A program made the position numbers and the translations under genes. Positions 40,517 through 49,944 of a stretch of DNA of 57,256 bases are shown here, in pieces (within the stretch, counting starts at the first letter, position 1; the number at the start of each line of letters is the position of its first letter). Source of the stretch: JAVBLQ01 sp031553435 (GTDB taxonomy: Bacteria > Bacteroidota > Bacteroidia > Bacteroidales > Azobacteroidaceae); assembly GCA_031553435.1 (NCBI GenBank), contig JAVBLQ010000031.1, positions 1 through 57,256 of the forward strand. The letters run 5' to 3'. Below the pieces are notes generated by a model. That model did not search any database, was not told where the DNA came from, and saw only the letters and a list, made by a program, of their open reading frames with translations.

Positions 40517-43500
40517 ATGAATCACTTAAAATGTATACTCTTGCTGGCAGGATTATGTTCCAGCATTCTGGTGTCTGCACAATTCCCGATTGTGCTGGAA
40601 GCTGAAAATGCCAGACTTTTTGGCGATTTAAAAGTCGCTTCTGTTGCCGGTTTTTCTGGAGGGAAGTATGTAAACAGCTTTCATGTAAGTACCGATTCTT
40701 ATTTTTTGTACGATAATGTACAAGTAGCTCAAGCGGGTACATATGAATTTAAAGCATTCACTACGGGATCCGCCCGCCCATTTTCTGTCAAGGTCAATAA
40801 TTATGAAAAAACTTTACTGCGCACCAATGATTCCCCTGATTGGAATAACCCTCCCACATCGACAATTAGTACCTATATATATCTGGATGCCGGAATCAAT
40901 GTGATAAAAATAGCTTCGGAAAAAGAAGACGGACCCAACATCGATAAATTTGAAATCAACCGCGCTTCTACAGTTATTCCGCAACCGGCAATTGTTCGAT
41001 CCGCCTTCCCTTACGATTTTACAGATAATGCCGTGATTACGGCCGAACATCCGAATCCGGCACTATCTAACCTTACAGATAACAATGAATCTACTTTTTA
41101 TGAAGTTCCGGGAGTAAAATCCACTACAATAACAATTGATTGTAAAGAAAATAAAGTGGTCACATCAATGCTTCTTTCTGCCGGAAGAGATGTTAGTGTA
41201 ACCAGCTGGATAGTTGAACGCTCTGTTGATGGAATTAATTGGAACAGACAAAGTTATTCTTCTTATAAAATAGTTGGAATGGGTGACCTCACCTTATTTA
41301 CCTATAATCGTACAACAGCTAACGCGGCTAATTTTGCGGCGCGCTATTATCGCCTGACAGCTACAGCCGATACGGATATTAAAATTGCAGAATGGCAATT
41401 ATTCGGAGTCCCTTTTGTTAATAATACATTAAACTTCCCCGCAGATATAACCGAAGGAACCACACCGGCCAATCAGGTTTCGGGTGAACCCAAAGGAAAA
41501 GGAACGGAAATTTTTGCAAATCTCTTTGACCGTAAGATGGGTACAAAATATTGTGCTGACGCTACAAGTTGCAGGATACAATATGTGTTGGATAAATCAT
41601 ACAAATTTTCATCCTATAGCATTACCAGTGCCGGAGATGCTCCTGAGCGCGATCCGAAATTGTGGAGTTTCAGCGGTTATAATGCAGAAGAAGGCTGGAT
41701 TGAATTGGATGAACGTCGCGAGTTCTCTTTCCCCGGTCGTAACACGACAATGGAATTCAAAATTAATTCGGATAAAGAATTTTCCGCTTTTATGATTGAA
41801 GTATCGAGTGTGAAAGCCGGAAGTATGATACAATTTGCCAATTTACAGGTTTTCGGACAATCAACAAGCACTCCCCCTGTTGATCCCAACAAACCGATAG
41901 ATCCTGTCGGCGATCCGAAAGAAAGAGCCGCTGAATTAGTAAGATTGATGACCAAAAGTGAAAAGTTGGCTTATGTAGGTGGTACAAACTGGATGTTTAC
42001 ACGAGCGATTCCACGCTTGGGTATTCCATACATCAGAATGTCCGATGGTCCTCAGGGATTAGGTCCGCAAGGTTATGCACCACCTCAGGGGATTGATGCA
42101 TGGAAAAATTCAACAGCTTATCCTTGTGCACTGTTATTAGCTGCAACATGGAATGAAGATTTAGCCTGGTCGTATGGCGAAGCATTGGCTTCAGATTGTA
42201 AGGCGCGCGGCGTAAATATCCTGTTGGGTCCCGGAGTCAACATTCACAGGGCGCCCATGTGCGGACGCAATTTCGAATACATGGGAGAAGATCCCTACCT
42301 GACTTCCCGCACAGCAGTCGGATACATCAAAGGTTTGCAGGAAAATGGAGTAATGGCTGTTGTCAAGCACTTTACAGCTAATTTTCAGGAATACAACAGA
42401 AATTATATCAGTTCAGATATCGATGAACGGACACTGAATGAAATTTACTTCCCAGCTTTCAAGGCAGCCGTTCAGGAAGCTAACGTAGGAAGCGTAATGA
42501 GCAGTTATAATCTTTTGAACGGAACCTGGACAACACACCACCCCTGGTTGTTGAAAACCGTATTGCGCAATCAATGGGGTTTTGATGGAATATTAATGTC
42601 AGACTGGGGTTCAACCCACGCTTGTTTGCCTGCAGCCAACGCCGGATTGGATCTGGAAATGGCCGCCGGTGAAAGAATGTCGCCCGACAGCCTGCGTTAT
42701 TACATCAACAAGGGAGAAATAGAAATGAGCACGGTTGATGAGAAAGTGCAACATATTCTCCAGACCATGATCCGGTTTGGATTTTTAGACAATAAACAAC
42801 AGGATTCAAGCATTCCTTTAGATAATCCGAATTCTGCAAAAACCGCACTGAACGTAGCACGTGAAGGAATGGTGCTGTTGAAAAACCAGGATAATGTACT
42901 TCCTCTGAAAGCGGATAAAATAAAAAAAGTGGCAGTTGTCGGCAAAAATGCAACGCGCTATGTGACCGGTGGTGGTAGCGGCCGTGTCGAACCGTTTCAT
43001 TATGTCAGCTTTTATGATGGAATTGCTGCTTTGGCTGCCCAGAAAGGCATTGAAGTCAGTTATGTAGATGAATATGATCACATGGATAAGGTGATATATA
43101 CAGAATCAGGATCCGGACAAAAAGGATTTAAAGGCGAATATTTTAACAACAATAATTTACAGGGAAATCCAACCGGAACAAGAATTGATCCGAAAATAGA
43201 TTTTGATTTCCAGAATGGCCCCGGAATCACCGGAGTAGGAACTTCCAACTACAGTGTCCGCTGGACCGGAGAATTGCGTCCGGCAGAAACCGGAGAGTAT
43301 ACTTTCTCTTTAGGTGGAGACGATGGTTTCCGTTTGTATATCAATAATGTAAAAGTGATTGATGATTGGAATGACGGACAAAACCGGAATAAAACCTACA
43401 AACAAAATCTGACCGCAGGAACTAAGTATGCCATCAAAGTGGAATACTATCAGGGTGGAGGAGCTGCCATCGTTGACTTTTACTGGACAAAAACCGGTGC

Positions 43501-44587
43501 GGGCGACTATTTCCTTACTTCCATGAATGAAGCGGATGTGGTAATTGCCTGTACAGGACATGATAGCAGCACAGAAGCTGAGGGGGGCGATCGTTCTTTC
43601 GAATTGCCATCATCGCAAAGAACTTTCATGACCAAAGTCCTGAAAACTCAGAAACCGGTAGTGGCCGTGGTTAATGCCGGCGGAAACGTCGAAATGCAAT
43701 CCTGGGAACCTTCGTTGAAAGGATTGTTATGGGCCTGGTATGCAGGACAGGAAGCAGGAACCGCTCTAGCTGAAATTTTATTCGGAGATATGAATCCTTC
43801 CGGAAAACTTCCGGTCACTTTTGAAAAGAGATGGAGCGATAACCCTACTTATAATTCATATTACGATGCCGATGGAGATAAACATGTGAAACTCACCGAA
43901 GGAATATTCATGGGATATCGCGGATATGATAAACTGAACCGCACCGTTCAATATCCGTTCGGTTACGGACTTTCGTACACAACATTCAATCTTTCTGGAA
44001 TGACTGTCAGCGAAACAACAGACAACAACTCAATCCTGAAAGTAACATGTGAGCTTAAGAATACTGGCGATGTGGCAGGAGCGCAAGTAGTTCAACTCTA
44101 TGTCGGAAAACGCGAATCCAGCCCTGTAGAACGCCCATTGAAAGAACTTAAAGCTTTCAAAAAAGTATATCTTGAACCCGGACAGTCACAAACCGTAACA
44201 ATGTATCTGCCCAAAGACGCATTTTCTTATTTCGATGTGAATAAAACTTCTTTTGTTACAGACAAAGGACTTTATGAAATCAGCTTGGGATTTTCATCAA
44301 AGGATCTGAAGTTGCAACATGAAGTGATAGTAGACGACAAAACGGCTATTGAATCAGTAAAACTTAGCCTTGTTGAATTAATTCCCTCAGTCGTAAAGGC
44401 TGGGGAATTAATTAAAATCGGTCATGGATTAGCAACAGAAGTAAATGTTTACGATTTGTCAGGCGTATTGAGATCTAATCATAAAAATACAGAATTTATT
44501 CCGACAGCCGGATTAAAACAAGGCATGTATATCGCCCGCATGGATTTCAAAGACAAACAAGGAGCCGGAAAATTTATTGTAAAATAA
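40517..44587 (+). CDS. GH3 beta-glycosidase with CBM6-like, discoidin and PA14 modules, T9SS tail
   Basis: 1356 residues. Signal peptide (MNHLKCILLLAGLCSSILVSA), then a CBM6-like module (VLEAENARLFG, about 24-155), two F5/8C domains (about 165-450), and the GH3 TIM barrel from about 470 (RMSDGPQGLGPQGY, GPGVNIHRAPMCGRNFEYMGEDP, VKHFTAN) with nucleophile Asp696 in MSDWGSTH. In the second GH3 domain a PA14 module is inserted (about 870-1000, GEYFNNNNLQG to DFYW). An Fn3-like domain (about 1170-1265) and a T9SS tail close it. GH3 covers beta-glucosidases, beta-xylosidases and others; PA14 insertions are known in beta-glucosidases. Substrate not resolved. Its N-terminal three-module block is a close paralogue of that of the minus-strand GH2. 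Confidence 0.93.
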   Translation: MNHLKCILLLAGLCSSILVSAQFPIVLEAENARLFGDLKVASVAGFSGGKYVNSFHVSTDSYFLYDNVQVAQAGTYEFKAFTTGSARPFSVKVNNYEKTLLRTNDSPDWNNPPTSTISTYIYLDAGINVIKIASEKEDGPNIDKFEINRASTVIPQPAIVRSAFPYDFTDNAVITAEHPNPALSNLTDNNESTFYEVPGVKSTTITIDCKENKVVTSMLLSAGRDVSVTSWIVERSVDGINWNRQSYSSYKIVGMGDLTLFTYNRTTANAANFAARYYRLTATADTDIKIAEWQLFGVPFVNNTLNFPADITEGTTPANQVSGEPKGKGTEIFANLFDRKMGTKYCADATSCRIQYVLDKSYKFSSYSITSAGDAPERDPKLWSFSGYNAEEGWIELDERREFSFPGRNTTMEFKINSDKEFSAFMIEVSSVKAGSMIQFANLQVFGQSTSTPPVDPNKPIDPVGDPKERAAELVRLMTKSEKLAYVGGTNWMFTRAIPRLGIPYIRMSDGPQGLGPQGYAPPQGIDAWKNSTAYPCALLLAATWNEDLAWSYGEALASDCKARGVNILLGPGVNIHRAPMCGRNFEYMGEDPYLTSRTAVGYIKGLQENGVMAVVKHFTANFQEYNRNYISSDIDERTLNEIYFPAFKAAVQEANVGSVMSSYNLLNGTWTTHHPWLLKTVLRNQWGFDGILMSDWGSTHACLPAANAGLDLEMAAGERMSPDSLRYYINKGEIEMSTVDEKVQHILQTMIRFGFLDNKQQDSSIPLDNPNSAKTALNVAREGMVLLKNQDNVLPLKADKIKKVAVVGKNATRYVTGGGSGRVEPFHYVSFYDGIAALAAQKGIEVSYVDEYDHMDKVIYTESGSGQKGFKGEYFNNNNLQGNPTGTRIDPKIDFDFQNGPGITGVGTSNYSVRWTGELRPAETGEYTFSLGGDDGFRLYINNVKVIDDWNDGQNRNKTYKQNLTAGTKYAIKVEYYQGGGAAIVDFYWTKTGAGDYFLTSMNEADVVIACTGHDSSTEAEGGDRSFELPSSQRTFMTKVLKTQKPVVAVVNAGGNVEMQSWEPSLKGLLWAWYAGQEAGTALAEILFGDMNPSGKLPVTFEKRWSDNPTYNSYYDADGDKHVKLTEGIFMGYRGYDKLNRTVQYPFGYGLSYTTFNLSGMTVSETTDNNSILKVTCELKNTGDVAGAQVVQLYVGKRESSPVERPLKELKAFKKVYLEPGQSQTVTMYLPKDAFSYFDVNKTSFVTDKGLYEISLGFSSKDLKLQHEVIVDDKTAIESVKLSLVELIPSVVKAGELIKIGHGLATEVNVYDLSGVLRSNHKNTEFIPTAGLKQGMYIARMDFKDKQGAGKFIVK

Positions 44588-44619
44588 GAGACTGTTTAAA
44601 TTTACAAAATGTGACCAAT

Positions 44620-45309
44620 ATGAAAAAACTATTTCTTCTTTCTTTCATACTCAATTTATGTATGATCTGTTATGCACAAGACATAACAACAACTACCAAT
44701 TTAGAAAAATATAAAGACGCTCCTGTGCCGGATCCGTTGAAAGTTGTTTTTATAGGAAACTCAATCACACAAGGTTGGGTTGACAACCGTCCCGAATTCT
44801 TTACTTCAAATAATTATGCAGGACGAGGTATCAGCGGACAAACAAGCCCGCAATTATTGTTACGTTTTCAACAAGATGTTATAGCACTCGCCCCTCAGGC
44901 TGTGGTGATTAATATTGGCACAAACGATATCGCCATGAACACAGGTGAATATTCTCCCCAATTTACTTTCGACTGTATCAAGTCTATGACAGAGTTAGCA
45001 GACTATCATGGAATCAAAGTGATTCTTTCCTCCATATTACCCGTTTACCAGTATGGATGGCGACCCGAGGTCAAAGATGTTCCCGAAAAAATAGATGCTT
45101 TAAATGCTCAGATAAAAGCTTTTGCAGACACAAAGGGCTTTGCTTACATTGATTACAATACACCAATGAAAGATGAAAGGGGAGGACTGAAATCCCAATA
45201 TACCGAAGATGGCGTTCATCCTACCAAAGACGGATTTGAATGTATGGAAATAATTGCACAAAAAGTGATCGATAAAGTTATTAACAATAAATCATCTCGA
45301 AAAAAATGA
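44620..45309 (+). CDS. GDSL/SGNH hydrolase, probable carbohydrate esterase
   Basis: 229 residues from ATG 44620; a GTG three codons earlier is less likely. Signal peptide MKKLFLLSFILNLCMICYAQ, no T9SS tail, so periplasmic is likely. SGNH blocks are complete: Ser48 in FIGNSITQGW, Gly in GRGISGQT, Asn102 in GTNDI, and Asp197/His200 in DGVHP. Size and pattern match the GDSL esterase group that includes acetylhydrolases and carbohydrate deacetylases. It would remove acyl groups from imported oligosaccharides (inference). Its stop codon overlaps the next start by ATGA, indicating translational coupling with the six-hairpin glycosidase gene. Confidence 0.92.
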   Translation: MKKLFLLSFILNLCMICYAQDITTTTNLEKYKDAPVPDPLKVVFIGNSITQGWVDNRPEFFTSNNYAGRGISGQTSPQLLLRFQQDVIALAPQAVVINIGTNDIAMNTGEYSPQFTFDCIKSMTELADYHGIKVILSSILPVYQYGWRPEVKDVPEKIDALNAQIKAFADTKGFAYIDYNTPMKDERGGLKSQYTEDGVHPTKDGFECMEIIAQKVIDKVINNKSSRKK

Positions 45310-48260
45310 AAAAGATTCTACTGATTTGTATGATGGGTATATTCACGTTGGTGAGTATGGCTCAGAATTACTCAAACCTCTATGTGGTGGGAGCTGCTTT
45401 TGATTGCGGATGGACTGCTGAAAAAGCCTATCTGATGGATAAAGAAGACAATGGAGTCTTCACCTGGATGGGTAGTATGAAAAGCGGGGATTTCAAATTT
45501 CTGCTTAAAACGAATCCCGGCGATATTTGGATTAATTGTCTGAATTCGAAAGTCGCCAATGAAAAAGTGGTGTTGGGCAAAGCGCATGAAATCGTATATG
45601 TTGAAAATTCGCGCATAACGAATAATGACTTCAAATTCATGATGAATGATGTAGGAGTATTCAAAATCGTTGTAGATACGAAGGCCATGACCATGACAAT
45701 AACCAAGAGTGATTTGATTTCAGTATCTTCTCTTGATGGAAAAGGAAAAAGAATTGTGAATATTCATTCCTGCAGCGGAAGCGCCTCGGGAGATGAACAT
45801 CCGTATAAACTTCTGATCGGGAAAGATGAAAACCTGAAAGATATCAAAAACAAATGGTGCTATAACGGCGAAGACCCTTTTGTGATTTTCTCCATGTCGG
45901 CTATTTATTCGATCAATAGATTCGGTTTCCGCGACGGACGCATTAAAGAAACAGGAGTTTCTGTTAAAAACCTACCGGAATACAAAGTTTATGTCAGCAC
46001 AACCGGAGTAGCCGATGGCGATTGGACGGAAGTTATCCACGAAACCAATGTGGGCGACCAGACTGAAAAATTGAAAAAAATAACTCCCGTTGAGGCCCGC
46101 TATATCAAGTTTGTTCCGGTGAAAGACCCGACAGATAATTATATCCGTATTTATGGAGTCGATATTTACGGAACTTTTGTTCGTCCGTTGGATGAAAACA
46201 TAATCAGTTATGGGAAAACGGTTGCAAACTATAGTAACTGTTGGAGCAACCGGGAAACTCCTGCCAATATTATTGACGGAAACAAAGAAGCTGTACCCGG
46301 AAAAGATGCGAATAACCCCTGGGCTTTTGCCAAATCAACTAATAGTGTCTGGGCAATTTTTGACTTGGAAGACACTTACGATATCGAAAAATTCGTATTG
46401 ACCGACAGTGAAGAATGGATCACAGGCTATAAAGTTTACACAAGCAGTTTCGTAGGAAAAGACAGTGATTGGAAATTGATTTTCGATGGAACATTTAGTA
46501 AAGAATTGCTTACAAAAGAAGGAGTACCTGCTCAACCGGCTATTGGAAGATACATTAAACTGGAAATTCCTGCGGCTTATCAACAAGGTTTGACCCGCAT
46601 CCGTGAGTTCGAAGTATACGGGAAATTAGCCGCTAAACCGGGTATTACCACCAATCATGCCGATCTGAAAACAGCTTACGAATTAGCTCTCTGGACAGTG
46701 GCCTTGAATGAAACCCAGGATGGAATCCTGAAAGCAGGTGCCCGTTATGCAAATAAATGGACCCGTGACCTGGCTATCAATGTCTGGAACGGATATACAT
46801 ACCTGCAACCGGAAAAGGCCAAAAACTCACTCCTGAGTTTACTGATGAATAATGACCAGCAACTGATCAGTGAAGAATATTGGGATAAAATTATCTGGGT
46901 GAAAGGTGCTTATGAATATTATCAGACCACAGGCGATAAACAATTCCTGGATCAGGTGTTGAAAAGTGGTTTAAATACCATGAAAGAACTGGAAAATATG
47001 AAAAGAGGCAATGACCCCGTATTTGATGCAACCTATGGACTTTTTACCGGACCATCTGTATTCAACGACGGTATTGCCGGATATGAAGAACCTGTTTTTG
47101 CAGGCGATAACTTGGGCGGAGCAGTAGTCAGCCATCCTGCTCATACAAAAATTAAATGCTTGAGCACCAACTGTATTTATTATGAAGCCTATCGTTTGTT
47201 GGCAAAAGTTGCACATGAAGTAGGAGACGATATTCTGATTCCCGATCTGGAGACTAAAGCAGCCGCTTTGAAAGCCAATATCCGTAAATATTTATTCAAT
47301 GAAACAACAGGTAAATTAAGCTATCTGATTGATCAAAACGGAACCGTACATCCACATCAGGAAGGATTAGGTTTATCTTACGCTATTTTGTTTGATATCG
47401 TAACTCCCGAAGAAGCAGATAAAATCGTAAAAGAAACATTTGTTACCCCCTATGGACTTCCATCCATTTCGCCTCACTTCAAACGTTTCAACGATGAAAA
47501 ACCGGGTCGTCATAATATGATGATATGGCCGTTTGTAAATGGCTTCTGGGCAGATGCTTGTCTGAAAACAGAAAATTACTCAAACTTTGAATTTGAACTC
47601 TTCAACCTGGCAAATCTAGGCGTTCACAAAGGAGATATGAGTTTCTACGAAATATATGAACCCAAAAATGGAACCCCCGATGGAGGATGGCAAAATGGCC
47701 ATTGGGGACCGCTTGAACACCAGACTTGGTCGGCAACAGGCTTCCTGAATATGGTTTGGACAGGTTTGGCCGGTATTCGTTTGGAAGACAGCAAGATTAC
47801 ATTCAAACCCTATTTACCGGAAAGTGTGGAAAATCTTTCCCTCACTCAATTGAAATATGGAAATATGATAATGAATATTCAATTGACAGGCAAAGGATCG
47901 AAAATCAAACAATTCAAAATAAACGGAGAGGTTGTTGATAAATATGAAATCGACAGGAATCTCACCGGCGAACAAAATGTCGAAATAGTATTGGAACCAC
48001 AATCCACAAGTATAGGTCAGACATCAACTTCGCAATTTCCTTTTGTTACAAATGTTTCGGATGCTTCTGTCTTACTGCAATTGTTGAATGATAAAGAAGC
48101 AGAATCAGTAACTCTCTATGATATTACAGGCAAAGTGATTGCCGCTAAAAAAAGAGTGAATGGAAACATCCCGGTAGCAAATAACCTCAATCGCGGAATT
48201 TACATTTTGGAAGTAGCATTTGGCGGTTCGATCTATTCTGAAAAAATAATGGTTTTCTGA
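45306..48260 (+). CDS. Six-hairpin glycosidase with SusE/F-like and discoidin modules, T9SS tail
   Basis: 984 residues, starting within the ATGA overlap with the GDSL gene. Signal peptide, then a SusE/F-type binding module (about 20-135; LYVVGAAFDCGWT, FTWMGSMKSGDFKFLL), two F5/8C domains (about 138-291 and 297-440), an (alpha/alpha)6 catalytic-type domain (about 448-880), and a T9SS tail (about 910-984). The barrel has KWTRDLA (Asp488, a candidate acid), then EPVFAGDN, HPHQEGLGLSYAIL, MMIWPFVNGFWADA and GHWGPLEHQTWSATGFLNM. It resembles the GH63/GH78/debranching clan of six-hairpin enzymes, but I cannot place it in one CAZy family. A role in removing side chains from the mannan is possible but unproven. 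Confidence 0.8.
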   Translation: MKKILLICMMGIFTLVSMAQNYSNLYVVGAAFDCGWTAEKAYLMDKEDNGVFTWMGSMKSGDFKFLLKTNPGDIWINCLNSKVANEKVVLGKAHEIVYVENSRITNNDFKFMMNDVGVFKIVVDTKAMTMTITKSDLISVSSLDGKGKRIVNIHSCSGSASGDEHPYKLLIGKDENLKDIKNKWCYNGEDPFVIFSMSAIYSINRFGFRDGRIKETGVSVKNLPEYKVYVSTTGVADGDWTEVIHETNVGDQTEKLKKITPVEARYIKFVPVKDPTDNYIRIYGVDIYGTFVRPLDENIISYGKTVANYSNCWSNRETPANIIDGNKEAVPGKDANNPWAFAKSTNSVWAIFDLEDTYDIEKFVLTDSEEWITGYKVYTSSFVGKDSDWKLIFDGTFSKELLTKEGVPAQPAIGRYIKLEIPAAYQQGLTRIREFEVYGKLAAKPGITTNHADLKTAYELALWTVALNETQDGILKAGARYANKWTRDLAINVWNGYTYLQPEKAKNSLLSLLMNNDQQLISEEYWDKIIWVKGAYEYYQTTGDKQFLDQVLKSGLNTMKELENMKRGNDPVFDATYGLFTGPSVFNDGIAGYEEPVFAGDNLGGAVVSHPAHTKIKCLSTNCIYYEAYRLLAKVAHEVGDDILIPDLETKAAALKANIRKYLFNETTGKLSYLIDQNGTVHPHQEGLGLSYAILFDIVTPEEADKIVKETFVTPYGLPSISPHFKRFNDEKPGRHNMMIWPFVNGFWADACLKTENYSNFEFELFNLANLGVHKGDMSFYEIYEPKNGTPDGGWQNGHWGPLEHQTWSATGFLNMVWTGLAGIRLEDSKITFKPYLPESVENLSLTQLKYGNMIMNIQLTGKGSKIKQFKINGEVVDKYEIDRNLTGEQNVEIVLEPQSTSIGQTSTSQFPFVTNVSDASVLLQLLNDKEAESVTLYDITGKVIAAKKRVNGNIPVANNLNRGIYILEVAFGGSIYSEKIMVF

Positions 48261-48301
48261 TAACCTCATATACATTACACTAACTTAATAAATTAATTTT
48301 T

Positions 48302-49927
48302 ATGAAAAAGCTTTTTCTACTTACTCTTTTAAGCATGATCTCGTGGATGGGATTTGCAGAACCGGTGACAGATCTTTATATGATTGGGCCGGCTTTTTTT
48401 GATCTGACCGACGGAGGTTGGAATAATAAGACTGCGATTCAGATGGAGTCGAAAGGTAATGGAGTATTTACCTGGACAGGAGTGATGAAAGCCAATGCAC
48501 AATTTAAATTTATGCTCCAAAAGGGAGCCTGGGGAAATAGTTATGTGAGTACTGTTAAGCAAGATGAACCTGTAGTATTGGGAACAGCTCATCCCATAAC
48601 ATTTTTACCAAGTGGAGATGCTCTTGATTTTAAGTTCAACACTAAAGCATTGAAAGGCACCTTTAAAATCACTGTCGATACGGAAAACCTGACAATGGTA
48701 CTAGATCGGCCGGAAAGTATATTCCCAACCCAAAATGTGATTAGCGTTTCTTCTGCAGACGGCAAAGGAAAACGAATGGTAAATATTTATGCCTGCAGCG
48801 GAAGCACCGGCGACACGGAAAATCCTTATAAATTATTATTGGGGATAGATAAAATTTCCGGTACCGGCGATAAATGGTGCGTTAATCAGGATAGCCCCTG
48901 GGTTATTTTCTCTTTGTCAGGAATCTATGCGATTGACGGATTCGGGTTTCGTGACGGTCATTTTTACGAAACTGATGGTTATAATTTGGGCGGTCATAAA
49001 GTATACGTAAGTACAACAGGAATAGAAGATGCTGACTGGACTGAAGTACTTAATGAAACCACGGACCAGTCGATGTGTGAAAAATTCACATCGTTTGCTC
49101 CTCAGGAAGCCCGTTACATTAAATTTGTTCCGGTGCTGAAAGATCCTGCCAATAAATATATCCGTATTTACAATGCATGTATTACAGGAACTTATCTTCG
49201 TCCTATCGATCCAGCCATTGTCAGTACCGGAAAAGCAATCGTAGATTATGACAAGCCAACATCCGGAAGAGAAACTCCGGCTAACATCATAGATGGAAAC
49301 ATCATCCCGGTAGCCAATGCGAAATATGCCAATAACCCCTGGGCATTTTCCAAAACAGCAAGTTGGGTCGTTATCGATTTGGAATCAAGTTATTCAATCT
49401 CAAAATTTGCATTAACTACCATATTTGAGGATGCAGATCCCACTGCTTATATTGATGGTTATAAAGTTTCCGTATCTGATTCGCCGGAAGGGCCTTGGAC
49501 AGTTGCATACGATGGAACTGCAGCAGGAACCTTTGAGGCTGCGACCGACAGAAAAGAGGCTGTATTAGCAACTGCTGTTAAAGGAAGATACATCAAACTG
49601 GAAGTTCCCGAAGAAAATCAATTCGGATGGACCCGTATCCGTGAATTTGAGGTATATAAAGGTGAAGAACTTCCTACCCGGATCAACACCATTAAAGACT
49701 CTTCTGAAAAATTAACAGTCTATCCCAATCCTATAGCAAAAGGAGAAAATATTCAATTGAACGCAAGTGGTATGTTGAAAATATATTCTTTGCAAGGGAT
49801 TCTAGTTTATCAACAAAATATTTCAGGAATTGCTTTAATCCCGACAACTGATTTTGCACAAGGAAGCTACATTGTACGGTTGACAAGCGAATCCGGAACT
49901 AAACAAACTAAATTGATTGTAAGATAA
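48302..49927 (+). CDS. Non-catalytic surface glycan-binding protein (SusE/F-like + two discoidin), T9SS tail
   Basis: 541 residues: signal peptide, SusE/F-like module (about 20-142; LYMIGPAFFDLTDGGWN, FTWTGVMKANAQFKFML), two F5/8C-type domains (about 147-300, 305-455) and a T9SS tail (YPNPIAKGEN onward). No catalytic domain. This is the N-terminal half of the preceding six-hairpin protein without the enzyme, so a duplication followed by gain or loss of the barrel is likely. By analogy with SusE/SusF it would hold glycan at the cell surface, but it has no lipobox and uses T9SS instead. Confidence 0.85.
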   Translation: MKKLFLLTLLSMISWMGFAEPVTDLYMIGPAFFDLTDGGWNNKTAIQMESKGNGVFTWTGVMKANAQFKFMLQKGAWGNSYVSTVKQDEPVVLGTAHPITFLPSGDALDFKFNTKALKGTFKITVDTENLTMVLDRPESIFPTQNVISVSSADGKGKRMVNIYACSGSTGDTENPYKLLLGIDKISGTGDKWCVNQDSPWVIFSLSGIYAIDGFGFRDGHFYETDGYNLGGHKVYVSTTGIEDADWTEVLNETTDQSMCEKFTSFAPQEARYIKFVPVLKDPANKYIRIYNACITGTYLRPIDPAIVSTGKAIVDYDKPTSGRETPANIIDGNIIPVANAKYANNPWAFSKTASWVVIDLESSYSISKFALTTIFEDADPTAYIDGYKVSVSDSPEGPWTVAYDGTAAGTFEAATDRKEAVLATAVKGRYIKLEVPEENQFGWTRIREFEVYKGEELPTRINTIKDSSEKLTVYPNPIAKGENIQLNASGMLKIYSLQGILVYQQNISGIALIPTTDFAQGSYIVRLTSESGTKQTKLIVR

Positions 49928-49944
49928 TATTTAAATATATCAAA

